A stretch of 5,840 nucleotides of DNA, taken from Clostridia bacterium (GTDB taxonomy: Bacteria; Bacillota; Clostridia; Oscillospirales; Acutalibacteraceae). Shown piece by piece: positions 1 through 5,840 of the stretch. Positions within the stretch are counted from its first letter, which is position 1. Every line of letters starts with the position of its first letter. Where the stretch lies: positions 1 through 5,840 of the forward strand of contig JAGACE010000159.1 of assembly GCA_017614275.1 (NCBI GenBank), in the 5' to 3' direction. Made by a program: the position numbers and the translations under genes. The notes beneath the pieces were generated by a model. That model did no database searches. It was given only the letters and a program-made list of their open reading frames with translations, and was not told where the DNA came from.

Positions 1-549
1 AAGCCGGTGGAACTGCTGCTGGCAGGACGCATCGCCCCCGGAAAAGGGCAGCTGGACACCGTGAAGGCCGTAGCGCAGCTGAACCGGGAGCACGGTGACC
101 TGTTCCATCTGACCCTCATCGGTTCCGTCGGTGTGGAGTCCTACATGGACGAGATCCGGGCTTACATGAAAGAACTGCCGGAGGGCTGGGTCACGATCGA
201 GTCCTTCGCGGACGATCTGAAAGAATTACGCAGCCGCACGGACATCGCGCTGGTCTGTTCCTCTTCGGAGGCCATGGGCCGCGTCACCATTGAAAGCCTG
301 CTGGCCGGATGTCTCGTGGTCGGCGCGAACGGCGGGGCCACGCCGGAGCTGCTGGACGGGGGCAGGGGACTGCTCTACGAGCCCGGCGACATCAGCGGCC
401 TGGCGGACGCCATCTATAAAACCTCGCAACTGTCCCCGGCAGAGGTTCGTTCCGCGGTTGCGCGGGGCCAGACCTTCGCCCAAGAGAATTTCGCACTGGA
501 GAAGTATGCAGCGTCCATCCTGGACCTGTACCATCAGCTGTTGCCATGA
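1..549 (+). CDS. Glycosyltransferase, GT4-like GT-B fold, C-terminal part (5' truncated by window edge)
   Basis: The reading frame is open from base 1 and ends at TGA 547-549, so the true start lies upstream. The GTG at 7 is only an internal valine codon. What remains (about 182 residues) is the nucleotide-sugar-binding C-terminal Rossmann domain of a GT-B enzyme. It begins with the strand and loop LLLAGRIAPGKGQ (the usual 'GR..  KG' entry to this domain), contains the GT4 EX7E motif EAMGRVTIE at bases 268-294, and continues with GGATPELL and GLLYEPGD, the typical 'G.PE..' and 'G.L..PGD' stretches. Such enzymes are cytoplasmic or membrane-peripheral and transfer a sugar from a nucleotide (or lipid-phosphate) donor to a growing lipid-linked oligosaccharide. 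Donor and acceptor cannot be told from this fragment. The stop overlaps the next gene's start by 4 bp, so the two are probably co-translated. Family assignment is strong; specificity is unknown. Confidence 0.93.
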   Translation, partial: KPVELLLAGRIAPGKGQLDTVKAVAQLNREHGDLFHLTLIGSVGVESYMDEIRAYMKELPEGWVTIESFADDLKELRSRTDIALVCSSSEAMGRVTIESLLAGCLVVGANGGATPELLDGGRGLLYEPGDISGLADAIYKTSQLSPAEVRSAVARGQTFAQENFALEKYAASILDLYHQLLP

Positions 550-1607
550 GGAAGTTTTATCTGAAAGAAAGGGACGCGCTGGAGCAGAAGAACGCCGGCA
601 GCAAAGCCCGAAACGACGTGGAGTCCATCGCCGAGTCCATCGGGTACGAGCCCCTGGACGTCGCGCTGCCCTTCGAGGAGCACAAGAGCCTGGCCGCGTC
701 CGTCAAAGCGAACCTGGAGATCGAGGCCTTCTTCAAAAAGCGCCTGTCCGGTCTGCAGGAGGGCGATGAACTGCTCGTCCAGTTCCCTCCGCGCTCCCAC
801 AGCGTCCTGTTTCCGCGGCTGTACCGCAGTCTGCGGAAAAAAGGCGTGCATGTCACGTTCCTCATCCACGATCTGGAACGTATGCGTTACAGTCAGCTGA
901 ACGACGTGCCCCTGAAAAAGCGGGTGCGCATTTCGCTGGAGGAGACCCGGCTGCTGAAGGAAGCCGACCGCATCATCTGCCACAACGACAAGATGAAGGC
1001 CTTCCTGGTCGAACAGGGCTTCTCGTCGCACGCTCTCATCCCGCTGGGTCTGTTCGACTATCTGACGGACTGTCCCATGCGGTCGATGGAGGACAAAAAA
1101 GCGTATAACAAGGTCATCATCGCCGGGAACCTGTCTCCCGAGAAATGCGTTTACATCGCGGAACTGCAGAAGGTCCCGGAAGTGGAGTTCCAGCTGTACG
1201 GCGTCGGCTATGAGGACCTGGGGCAGGGGAACGTCACCTATCACGGCTCTTTCCTGCCGGAGGAACTCGTGTGCGCCCTGGACGGAGACTTCGGTCTGGT
1301 GTGGGACGGCACGTCCATCGACACCTGCACCGGCATCTTCGGTAATTACCTGAGGCTCAACGATCCTCACAAACTCTCTCTGTACCTGACGGCAGGTCTC
1401 CCGGTCATCGTTTGGGAGGAAGCCGCGGTTGCAGACTTTGTCAAAGCTCACCACGTCGGTCTGACGGTCGCCTCTCTGAGCGACATCCCCGGCAGACTGG
1501 CCACATTGTCCCGCGACGAATACTATCGGATGGCCCGCAACGCGGCAGACGTCTCCGGACAGCTCCGCAGCGGCCACTTCCTGAAGACGGCGCTCGGCGC
1601 TGAATAA
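546..1607 (+). CDS. Gtf3-like glycosyltransferase (glucosyl/galactofuranosyltransferase-like)
   Basis: This 353-residue protein is complete and has no membrane segments. It matches the layout of the Gtf3-type GT-B sugar transferases of Gram-positive surface-glycan loci, often annotated as beta-1,6-galactofuranosyltransferase. The N-terminal domain has the 'NA..KA..D....A..IGY' opening (residues 16-34) and FLIHDLERMR (105-114). The C-terminal domain has IIAGNLSPEK (191-200), GLVWDG (250-255), NYLRLNDPHKLSLYL (267-281) and GLPVIVWEEAAVADFV (284-299), the family's best-conserved block. It probably adds one sugar to the lipid-linked repeat unit; donor identity is inference only. The ATG at 546 sits inside ATGA (546-549), overlapping the upstream stop. 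No clear Shine-Dalgarno precedes it, so translation is probably coupled to gene 1. The N-terminal match to the family supports this start. The stop is TAA 1605-1607. Confidence 0.9.
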   Translation: MRKFYLKERDALEQKNAGSKARNDVESIAESIGYEPLDVALPFEEHKSLAASVKANLEIEAFFKKRLSGLQEGDELLVQFPPRSHSVLFPRLYRSLRKKGVHVTFLIHDLERMRYSQLNDVPLKKRVRISLEETRLLKEADRIICHNDKMKAFLVEQGFSSHALIPLGLFDYLTDCPMRSMEDKKAYNKVIIAGNLSPEKCVYIAELQKVPEVEFQLYGVGYEDLGQGNVTYHGSFLPEELVCALDGDFGLVWDGTSIDTCTGIFGNYLRLNDPHKLSLYLTAGLPVIVWEEAAVADFVKAHHVGLTVASLSDIPGRLATLSRDEYYRMARNAADVSGQLRSGHFLKTALGAE

Positions 1608-1615
1608 GCTATCCT

Positions 1616-1623
1616 GAGGGGAA
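1616..1623 (+). promoter_or_regulatory. Shine-Dalgarno for the wzy-like gene
   Basis: GAGGGGAA lies in the 20-base gap between the Gtf3-like gene and the ATG at 1628. AGGGG ends 6 bases before the start, a good spacing. It supports ATG 1628 as the true start and shows this gene can be initiated independently of the upstream gene. Confidence 0.75.
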
Positions 1624-1627
1624 CCAC

Positions 1628-3013
1628 ATGAACCTGAACGAATTTCTCCGGCAGCCCATGGCGCCCTGGAGAAAGGTCCTCTGCGAAGTGCTGGATTATC
1701 TGATCGTGCTCTTCACCATCCTGGGGACCCAGTCCATCTACAATAACACCTCCGAACGCGAGTTCCACATCCTGCCGATCTGCGCAGCGCTGCTCGCGCT
1801 CCACTTCGTGCTGTTTCCGGACGTTCTGAAGTGGACGCATTTCAAGCGGCTCCTGTATGTGGCCGTGCCCTGGACCGTCTATATCCTCATCTACGCGATG
1901 GTCGCGGGGGGAGACCGGTTCAAACTCATCGAGAAGTTCGTCGTCGTGCTGCTGCTCTATGCGGCATACTTCTACGGCCACTATCTGAGGGGGACCATCA
2001 AGGACGTGTTCCGGTATTACGTGAACGTCATCCTGCTGATCGCGCTGATCTCTATTTTCTTCTGGATCACCGCGTCCACGCTGAAATGGTTCCGGGCGTC
2101 CGCACCCTGGTACATCTACTGGGGCAAGGACCGCCGCGTCTGGAGTTTCTACGGCCTGTATTTCCACTGGCAGAACGACTTCTTCATCCACGGGCACCGG
2201 TTCTATCGGAACATCGGCATCTTCTGCGAGGCGCCGATGTACAGCCTGCATCTGACCACGGCCCTGATGCTGGATCTGCTGCTGAACACCAGGAAGTCCC
2301 GCTTCCGCTGGTTCCGCGTCATCTGGCTGGCCGGCACGGTCCTCACCACGTTCTCCATCACGGGCTATCTGTTCGTCATGGTCCTGTTCGTGGTCGATAT
2401 CTACGCGTCGCTTTTCGTCCGCTATCGCAGCGAGGACCCGGAGATCAAAGCGCAGGCGAAGAAATGGCTCATCGCCGTCACCGGTCTCGGCATCGTGCTC
2501 GGCGGAGTGGCTTTCAGTCTGGTGGCCGACAAACTGGCCTCCCGCTCCGGCGGCTCCCGCATGGAGGACTACAACAACGGCTACAAGGGCTGGCGGGACA
2601 ACGTCTTCTTCGGCGCCGGCTTCGGGGACATCGAGGCCCGACAGCGCTACGCCAGCTGGAGACGGCTGCACCGCTCCGAGTCCGGCTTCACGAACTCGCC
2701 GATGGCCGTCCTCTGCGAAGGCGGCATCTGGTTCTTCCTTTGCTATTACGTCCCGTTCATGTATGACATCATCGTCACGATGAACCGCAAGGACTGGCGC
2801 GCCACGTTCTGCATCCTGCTGTTCGTGTTCATCTTCGTCACCACCACCATGGAACACTCCTGCCTGATGCTGGCGTTCCTGGCGCTCTCCCTGGCCGGCT
2901 TCATGGCCGAGGATTACAAGGCCGACAGCCAGCTGCTCGGACGTCCGCTGCGCGTGCCGGAATACCATCCGCACGGCGGCTATGAGGAGTACGTGGAGGA
3001 GGAAGCCGTATGA
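1628..3013 (+). CDS. wzy: Wzy-type polysaccharide polymerase / O-antigen ligase-like membrane protein
   Basis: This 461-residue integral membrane protein has roughly ten to twelve hydrophobic segments, for example near residues 22-38, 48-64, 75-92, 103-119, 132-149, 203-219, 231-262, 280-300, 361-380, 393-408 and 411-426. Features of Wzy/O-antigen-polymerase-like proteins are visible: RNIGIFCEAPMYS (194-206, the 'R..G.F.EP' block before a helix), FSITGYL (242-248, like the common 'STTGY' motif), a soluble loop with SRSGGSRMEDY (305-315), and FFGAGFGD followed by SESGFTNSP (327-358). In Wzy-dependent pathways such proteins polymerise flipped lipid-linked repeat units on the outer membrane face. 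A ligase role cannot be excluded, but with Wzx and LCP in the same cluster a polymerase fits best. The C-terminus is acidic (EEYVEEEAV). The stop TGA 3011-3013 overlaps the licD start by 4 bp. Sequence conservation in this family is low, so the name rests on topology, motifs and context. Confidence 0.82.
   Translation: MNLNEFLRQPMAPWRKVLCEVLDYLIVLFTILGTQSIYNNTSEREFHILPICAALLALHFVLFPDVLKWTHFKRLLYVAVPWTVYILIYAMVAGGDRFKLIEKFVVVLLLYAAYFYGHYLRGTIKDVFRYYVNVILLIALISIFFWITASTLKWFRASAPWYIYWGKDRRVWSFYGLYFHWQNDFFIHGHRFYRNIGIFCEAPMYSLHLTTALMLDLLLNTRKSRFRWFRVIWLAGTVLTTFSITGYLFVMVLFVVDIYASLFVRYRSEDPEIKAQAKKWLIAVTGLGIVLGGVAFSLVADKLASRSGGSRMEDYNNGYKGWRDNVFFGAGFGDIEARQRYASWRRLHRSESGFTNSPMAVLCEGGIWFFLCYYVPFMYDIIVTMNRKDWRATFCILLFVFIFVTTTMEHSCLMLAFLALSLAGFMAEDYKADSQLLGRPLRVPEYHPHGGYEEYVEEEAV
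2997..3002 (+). promoter_or_regulatory. Consensus Shine-Dalgarno AGGAGG for licD
   Basis: A perfect AGGAGG lies in the last codons of the wzy-like gene, 7 bases before ATG 3010 and 10 before the in-frame ATG 3013. Together with the ATGA overlap it fixes the licD start at 3010 and indicates strong initiation, whatever the state of the downstream frame. Confidence 0.75.
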
Positions 3014-3576
3014 TGGACGCCGCCACGCTCCGCATGCTGCAGCTGGAAGAGCTGGACATGGCAAAGCAGATCCTGGCGATCTGCGAGAAACACGACATCG
3101 AAGTGTTCGCGCTGGGCGGCACGCTGCTCGGGGCCGTGCGTCATCAGGGCTTCATCCCCTGGGACGACGACCTGGACCTGGGCATGAAACGGGCCGACTA
3201 CGAGCGATTTATCAAACTCGCCCCGTCGGAACTGCACGCTCCGCTCAGCCTGCACACCTGCTATAACGACAAGGCCTTTCTGTATCCGTATGTGCGCGTC
3301 CAGAACGCGGACTACGGCCTGCAGAGGGACTTCACGACGGACAAGACCGTCCAGGACCTGTGGGTGGACATCTTCCCACTGGACGGCGTCCCGGCCGACG
3401 GCCTGCGCCGCATGCTCTGGGAAAAGGCCCTGACGGCCCTCAGAGGCCTGCGCAACCTCTCCGCCTTCAACGCCCTGGTCAACGTGGAAAAGTCCTACAG
3501 CGGCCTCAAGGGAGCCGTTTTTGAAGTGGGAGAAGGACCGGCATCCAGAAGCTCCTTCCCACGAACGTCTTTCTGA
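3010..3576 (+). CDS. licD: LicD N-terminal reading frame as it stands (188 aa)
   Basis: This is the part translatable from ATG 3010: the LicD nucleotidyl/phosphotransferase core with GGT (36-38) and DDDLD (52-56), followed after about residue 174 by an out-of-frame tail (GEGPASRSS...) unlike the family. It overlaps the wzy-like gene by ATGA and has a consensus Shine-Dalgarno, so it is almost certainly translated. A functional truncated enzyme is unlikely because conserved C-terminal blocks are missing. If the frameshift is a sequence error, this entry is simply the first two thirds of an intact licD. Confidence 0.7.
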   Translation: MMDAATLRMLQLEELDMAKQILAICEKHDIEVFALGGTLLGAVRHQGFIPWDDDLDLGMKRADYERFIKLAPSELHAPLSLHTCYNDKAFLYPYVRVQNADYGLQRDFTTDKTVQDLWVDIFPLDGVPADGLRRMLWEKALTALRGLRNLSAFNALVNVEKSYSGLKGAVFEVGEGPASRSSFPRTSF

Positions 3577-3608
3577 AGGCGATCGACCGCGTCCTGAAAG
3601 CGTTCCCG

Positions 3609-3842
3609 GTGGAAGCGGAGGCCTGCATCGGCAACCCCATGGGCGGCCACTGGTTCCGTGAGGTGTTCCCGGCCGTCGTCTACGACGCTATCGTTGAATT
3701 GCCGTTCGAGGACATCGAGATCCCCTGTCCGGCAGAATACGAAACGATCCTGCGCACCATGTATGGCGATTATATGGCGCTCCCGCCCGAAGAGCAGCGC
3801 AACTGGCACGGTACCACGCTGGTCCGCCGCCCGGAGAAATGA
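3609..3842 (+). CDS. LicD C-terminal fragment (downstream of frameshift)
   Basis: The open frame holds the conserved LicD C-terminus: CIGNPMGGHWFREVFP, IEIPCPAEYETILRTMYGDY and PPEEQR..HG. LicD-like sequence in this frame already starts near 3546 (IQKLLPTNVFLKAID), well before the first usable start codon, GTG 3609. That GTG has no Shine-Dalgarno and falls inside the domain. Independent expression is therefore doubtful, and this is best read as the remainder of the broken gene at 3010-3842. Confidence 0.55.
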   Translation: MEAEACIGNPMGGHWFREVFPAVVYDAIVELPFEDIEIPCPAEYETILRTMYGDYMALPPEEQRNWHGTTLVRRPEK

Positions 3843-3844
3843 TA

Positions 3845-3896
3845 AGCATTTCTTATTGCCTGCCCATCGTCAAAGTTTTATAATAAGAGAAATGTT
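3845..3896. repeat. Imperfect inverted repeat flanking the wzx promoter
   Basis: The left arm CATTTCTTATT (3847-3857) is complementary to the right arm AATAAGAGAAATG (3882-3894) with a two-base bulge. The pairing extends by G-T and A-T to 3845/3896. The intervening 24 bases carry most of the -35/-10 spacer. A smaller inverted repeat, ATAAG (3842-3846) / CTTAT (3852-3856), overlaps the left arm. The pairs are mostly A-T, so it would be a weak RNA hairpin. It could be a regulator-binding site, a weak attenuator for read-through transcripts, or chance in an AT-rich stretch. Confidence 0.4.
3856..3884 (+). promoter_or_regulatory. Sigma-A/sigma-70 type promoter driving wzx and the LCP gene
   Basis: A -35 element TTGCCT (3856-3861, 4 of 6 consensus bases) and a perfect -10 TATAAT (3879-3884) are separated by exactly 17 bp. 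Predicted transcription starts near 3891, giving a 5' leader of about 29 bases. It lies in the only sizeable gap of the window (3843-3919), which is AT-rich compared with its surroundings. This would let wzx and the LCP gene be transcribed separately from the upstream glycosyltransferase-wzy-licD group. I see no strong terminator upstream, so read-through from the larger operon is also possible. Confidence 0.72.
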
Positions 3897-3904
3897 CTGA
3901 AACT

Positions 3905-3908
3905 GGAG
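3905..3908 (+). promoter_or_regulatory. Shine-Dalgarno GGAG for wzx
   Basis: GGAG ends 11 bases before ATG 3920, somewhat long but usable. It supports this start, which also gives the typical basic N-terminus of Wzx proteins before the first membrane segment. Confidence 0.55.
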
Positions 3909-3919
3909 TACGTGATCCA

Positions 3920-5389
3920 ATGCCTAAGATTGAGAAGAATTCGATCAAGAAGAACTTCTTAATGAATGTTCTTCTGACGCTCTCAACTTTCATATTCCCA
4001 TTGATCACCTTTCCGTACGTCTCGCGTGTTCTCACACCCATCGGGACCGGGAAGGTGGCTATGGCCACGTCTTTCGTTCAGTACTTCGTGATGTTCGCCA
4101 TGCTCGGGATCCCGACCTACGGCATCCGGGCTGTCGCCAAAGTTCGGGACAACCGGGAGAAGCTGTCCAAGACCGTCCATGAACTCCTGATCATATCAGC
4201 AGTCATGTCTGTCGTGGCATATGTCATCCTGCTCATCTGTATCCCGACCATTCCTCGAATCGCGGCCGAAAAACCGCTGTACTACATCATGTCGGCCAAC
4301 ATCCTGCTCAACTGTCTGGGCATGGAATGGATGTACAAGGGCCTGGAACAGTACACGTATATCACAGTCCGAAGCATCATCTTCAAGTTCATCGCCCTGG
4401 TGCTCATGTTCGTCTTCATCCACAACCAGAGCGATTATCTGTGGTACGGCATCACGTCCGTCGTGGCGTCCAGTCTCTCGTATGTCCTGAACTTCTACAA
4501 CGCCAAGAAATACATCGACATCAAATGGCTCGGGAACTACGATTTCAAGCCGCATCTGAAGTCGGTGGCCATCTTCTTTGCCATGGCCATCGCCACCACG
4601 GTGTATACACATCTGGACACCGTCATGCTCGGCTTCATGACCACGGACGCGGACCTGGGGTATTATAACGCCGCTGTCAAGATCAAGACGGTCCTGGTCA
4701 GCCTGGTCACGTCCCTCGGCGCTGTCCTGCTGCCGCGGGCGTCCTACTACGTCGAAACCAACAAGATGAAGGAATTCCGGATCATCTCCGCCAAAGCGCT
4801 GGACTTCGTGTTCGTGGCGGCCATCCCGGTCACGGTGTTCTTCGTCTACTTCGCCCGGCAGTGCATCATGCTGCTGTCCGGTGACGCCTACATGGGCTCC
4901 ATCCAGCCGATGCAGATCCTCATGCCCACCACGCTGTTCATCGGCATCACGAACATCCTGGGCATCCAGATCCTTGTGCCCTTGGGCAAGGAAAAGGCGG
5001 TGCTCCAGTCGGAGATCGTGGGCGCTGTCGTGGACCTCGTGCTGAACTTCATGCTGATCCCGAAATTCGCCTCCAGCGGCGCGGCCATCGGCACTCTGGT
5101 CGCTGAGCTCTGCGTCCTCATCTATCAGAACGTCGTCCTCTGGAAAGTCGTCAAACCCATGCTGAAAGACATCAGTTATCTGAAGATCCTCGTGGCCACG
5201 GCCATCTCGCTGGCCGCCACGTTCTGGATCCCGGCTCTCGGCCTGCGCAGCTTCTTTACGCTCGGCATCGCCGCGGTCATGTTCTTCGGCATTTACCTCG
5301 GATACCTCTGGATCCGGAAAGAACCCATTGCAGTGGAAGCCATCCACTTCGTCCTGCGAAAACTGAAACGGAGTGAAAGCACAACATGA
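3920..5389 (+). CDS. wzx: Wzx/RfbX-family polysaccharide flippase (MOP superfamily)
   Basis: This 489-residue protein has the full length and the 12-14 hydrophobic segments expected of polysaccharide flippases. The N-terminal signature is clear: a basic start (MPKIEKNSIKKNF), the first helix, FPYVSRVLTPIGTGKV (residues 31-46), then FVQYFVMFAMLGIPTYGIRAVAKVRDN (52-78). GMEWMYKGLEQYTYI (134-148) is another conserved block, and the family's LGYYNAAVKIKTV stretch lies mid-protein. It ends with a basic tail (RKLKRSESTT). Its role is to flip the undecaprenyl-linked repeat unit across the cytoplasmic membrane for the Wzy-type polymerase. It has its own promoter and Shine-Dalgarno upstream. The first ~100 bases of coding sequence are AT-rich (about 38% GC in 3901-4020), then composition returns to about 60%. 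The stop TGA 5387-5389 overlaps the LCP start. The transported glycan cannot be inferred. Confidence 0.93.
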   Translation: MPKIEKNSIKKNFLMNVLLTLSTFIFPLITFPYVSRVLTPIGTGKVAMATSFVQYFVMFAMLGIPTYGIRAVAKVRDNREKLSKTVHELLIISAVMSVVAYVILLICIPTIPRIAAEKPLYYIMSANILLNCLGMEWMYKGLEQYTYITVRSIIFKFIALVLMFVFIHNQSDYLWYGITSVVASSLSYVLNFYNAKKYIDIKWLGNYDFKPHLKSVAIFFAMAIATTVYTHLDTVMLGFMTTDADLGYYNAAVKIKTVLVSLVTSLGAVLLPRASYYVETNKMKEFRIISAKALDFVFVAAIPVTVFFVYFARQCIMLLSGDAYMGSIQPMQILMPTTLFIGITNILGIQILVPLGKEKAVLQSEIVGAVVDLVLNFMLIPKFASSGAAIGTLVAELCVLIYQNVVLWKVVKPMLKDISYLKILVATAISLAATFWIPALGLRSFFTLGIAAVMFFGIYLGYLWIRKEPIAVEAIHFVLRKLKRSESTT

Positions 5390-5840
5390 GTCGCACAAGA
5401 TCCCGTAAACGCAGCACCTGGAAGAAAGTCGTGCTGGTCATCCTCTGTATCCTGCTCCTCGTCGCCCTTCTGACGGGTCTGCTGGTCCATCGCTACACCG
5501 GCCTCCTGGGCGATCTGCGGGAAGAGGAGATCGGCCACGCCTATTCGGTGACCGCTGAAGACGGAGACGCTCCCGAAGGAGAACAGGTCGTTGCGCCGAC
5601 CGACATCGGCAAGGACGTCTTCTCCATCCTGCTGATCGGCGTCGATTCGCGCCAGGACACCTACACCGGCCGCTCCGACTCGCAGATGCTGATCTCCATG
5701 AACTCGAAGAGCAGGAAGCTGGTCATCTGTTCCATCCTGAGAGACTGCTACGTCTCCATCCCGGGACAGGGCCATAACCGGATCAACGCGGCCTACGCGT
5801 TCGGAGGCACGTCCCTCCTGACGCAGACCATCCAGAACAA
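5386..5840 (+). CDS. LytR-CpsA-Psr (LCP) family glycan-to-cell-wall ligase, N-terminal part (3' truncated by window edge)
   Basis: The frame opens at ATG 5386, inside ATGA shared with the wzx stop, with GGAG (5370-5373) 12 bases upstream, and stays open to the right edge (151 codons visible). The topology is typical of LCP proteins: a short basic cytoplasmic tail (MSRTRSRKRSTWKK), one membrane anchor (about 15-34), a linker, then the extracellular LCP domain. Domain hallmarks visible are ILLIGVDSR (81-89, the G.DSR motif), GRSDS (95-99, acidic residue of the active site), SILRDCYVSIPG (116-127, the 'S..RD.YV.IPG' motif with a pyrophosphate-binding arginine) and RINAAYAFGG (132-141). LCP enzymes transfer undecaprenyl-pyrophosphate-linked glycans onto peptidoglycan or other wall acceptors. 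Placement directly behind wzx suggests it anchors the product of this cluster. A transcriptional regulator role, once proposed for LytR/CpsA, is less likely. Confidence 0.92.
   Translation, partial: MSRTRSRKRSTWKKVVLVILCILLLVALLTGLLVHRYTGLLGDLREEEIGHAYSVTAEDGDAPEGEQVVAPTDIGKDVFSILLIGVDSRQDTYTGRSDSQMLISMNSKSRKLVICSILRDCYVSIPGQGHNRINAAYAFGGTSLLTQTIQN

Larger units (their letters stand above)
3010..3842 (+). pseudogene. licD: licD-family phosphotransferase gene, frameshifted (two halves in different frames)
   Basis: Both halves match the LicD family (named for phosphocholine transfer from CDP-choline to surface glycans; also related to fukutin-type enzymes). First frame, residues 36-66: GGTLLGAVRHQGFIPWDDDL and onward, with the DDDLD metal-site motif at 52-56, then LWVDIFPLDGVP (117-128). 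This frame ends at TGA 3574-3576. The C-terminal half continues in the frame one base lower: LLPTNVFLKAIDRVLKAFP, then GNPMGGHWFREVFP and the family's usual tail IPCPAEYETILRTMYGDY, ending at TGA 3840-3842. Restoring one base would give 277 residues, the usual LicD length. The break must fall after the second-frame stop at 3522-3524 and probably before 3550. One extra G in GGG 3528-3530 would be enough. The active-site half is intact but the conserved C-terminal region would be lost. A real mutation and a sequencing or assembly error look the same here. Substrate (choline or another phospho-group) is inference. Confidence 0.85.

Noticed and set aside
534..1577. Minus-strand open frame (347 codons) opposite the Gtf3-like gene
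   Set aside because: Shadow of a well-supported + strand glycosyltransferase; no ribosome binding site or family features seen.
1523..3064. Long open frame on the minus strand (about 513 codons) opposite the wzy-like gene
   Set aside because: It is the mirror of a GC-rich gene whose third codon positions are mostly G or C, which removes stops from the opposite strand. The product is low-complexity (rich in D, E, Q, H, V, R) with no recognisable domain, and the + strand gene has clear motifs and a ribosome binding site.
3517..3524. Programmed -1 frameshift at the T5 run (GTTTTTGA) joining the two licD halves
   Set aside because: Slipping back one base on the TTT codon leads straight into TGA 3522-3524 in the lower frame, so it cannot connect to the C-terminal half. 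No canonical slippery heptamer occurs between 3525 and 3550.
3842..3856. ATAAG/CTTAT hairpin after licD as a rho-independent terminator
   Set aside because: The stem is only five mostly A-T pairs and is not followed by a T tract, so it is too weak to call as a terminator.
4196..5398. Long open frame on the minus strand (about 400 codons) opposite wzx
   Set aside because: Same codon-bias shadow: charged, repetitive composition (many DEH/Q residues) and no domain, while the + strand encodes an unmistakable flippase.
1..5840. CRISPR array, tRNA/rRNA, insertion sequence or transposase remnants
   Set aside because: No regularly spaced direct repeats, no tRNA-like cloverleaf or rRNA sequence recognised, and all sizeable frames on the + strand are explained by glycan-biosynthesis genes.

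Overview
The window is one side of a surface-polysaccharide (capsule/exopolysaccharide or wall-glycan) biosynthesis locus. All genes lie on the + strand and are tightly packed. The combination of a Wzy-type polymerase, a Wzx flippase, a LicD-family transferase and an LCP (LytR-CpsA-Psr) ligase points to a Gram-positive bacterium. The high GC of the coding regions (about 58-70% in rows I counted) and the strong Shine-Dalgarno sites fit a high-GC Bacillota member such as a gut clostridium. A GC-rich actinobacterial lineage such as the Coriobacteriia cannot be excluded from sequence alone.

Layout: (1) 1-549, the C-terminal half of a GT-B (GT4-type) glycosyltransferase whose start lies outside the window. 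(2) 546-1607, a complete Gtf3-like (galactofuranosyl/glucosyltransferase-like) GT-B enzyme, overlapping gene 1 by ATGA. (3) 1628-3013, a multi-membrane-span Wzy-type O-antigen polymerase/ligase-like protein with its own good Shine-Dalgarno. (4) 3010-3842, a licD-family gene broken by an apparent one-base deletion between about 3525 and 3550; its two halves sit in different frames. (5) 3843-3919, the only real intergenic gap. It is AT-rich, with a consensus-like sigma-A promoter (TTGCCT, 17 bp, TATAAT) flanked by an imperfect inverted repeat. (6) 3920-5389, a Wzx/RfbX-family flippase. (7) 5386-5840, the N-terminal part of an LCP ligase that runs off the right edge, overlapping wzx by ATGA.

Inferred working model: the glycosyltransferases build a lipid-linked repeat unit on the cytoplasmic face. 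LicD, when intact, would add a phospho-substituent such as phosphocholine. Wzx flips the unit, Wzy polymerises it outside, and the LCP enzyme attaches the chain to the cell wall. The internal promoter splits the cluster into an assembly half and an export/attachment half that could be transcribed independently. I see no clearly new system. The points most worth checking are the licD frameshift and the AT-rich promoter island in front of wzx.
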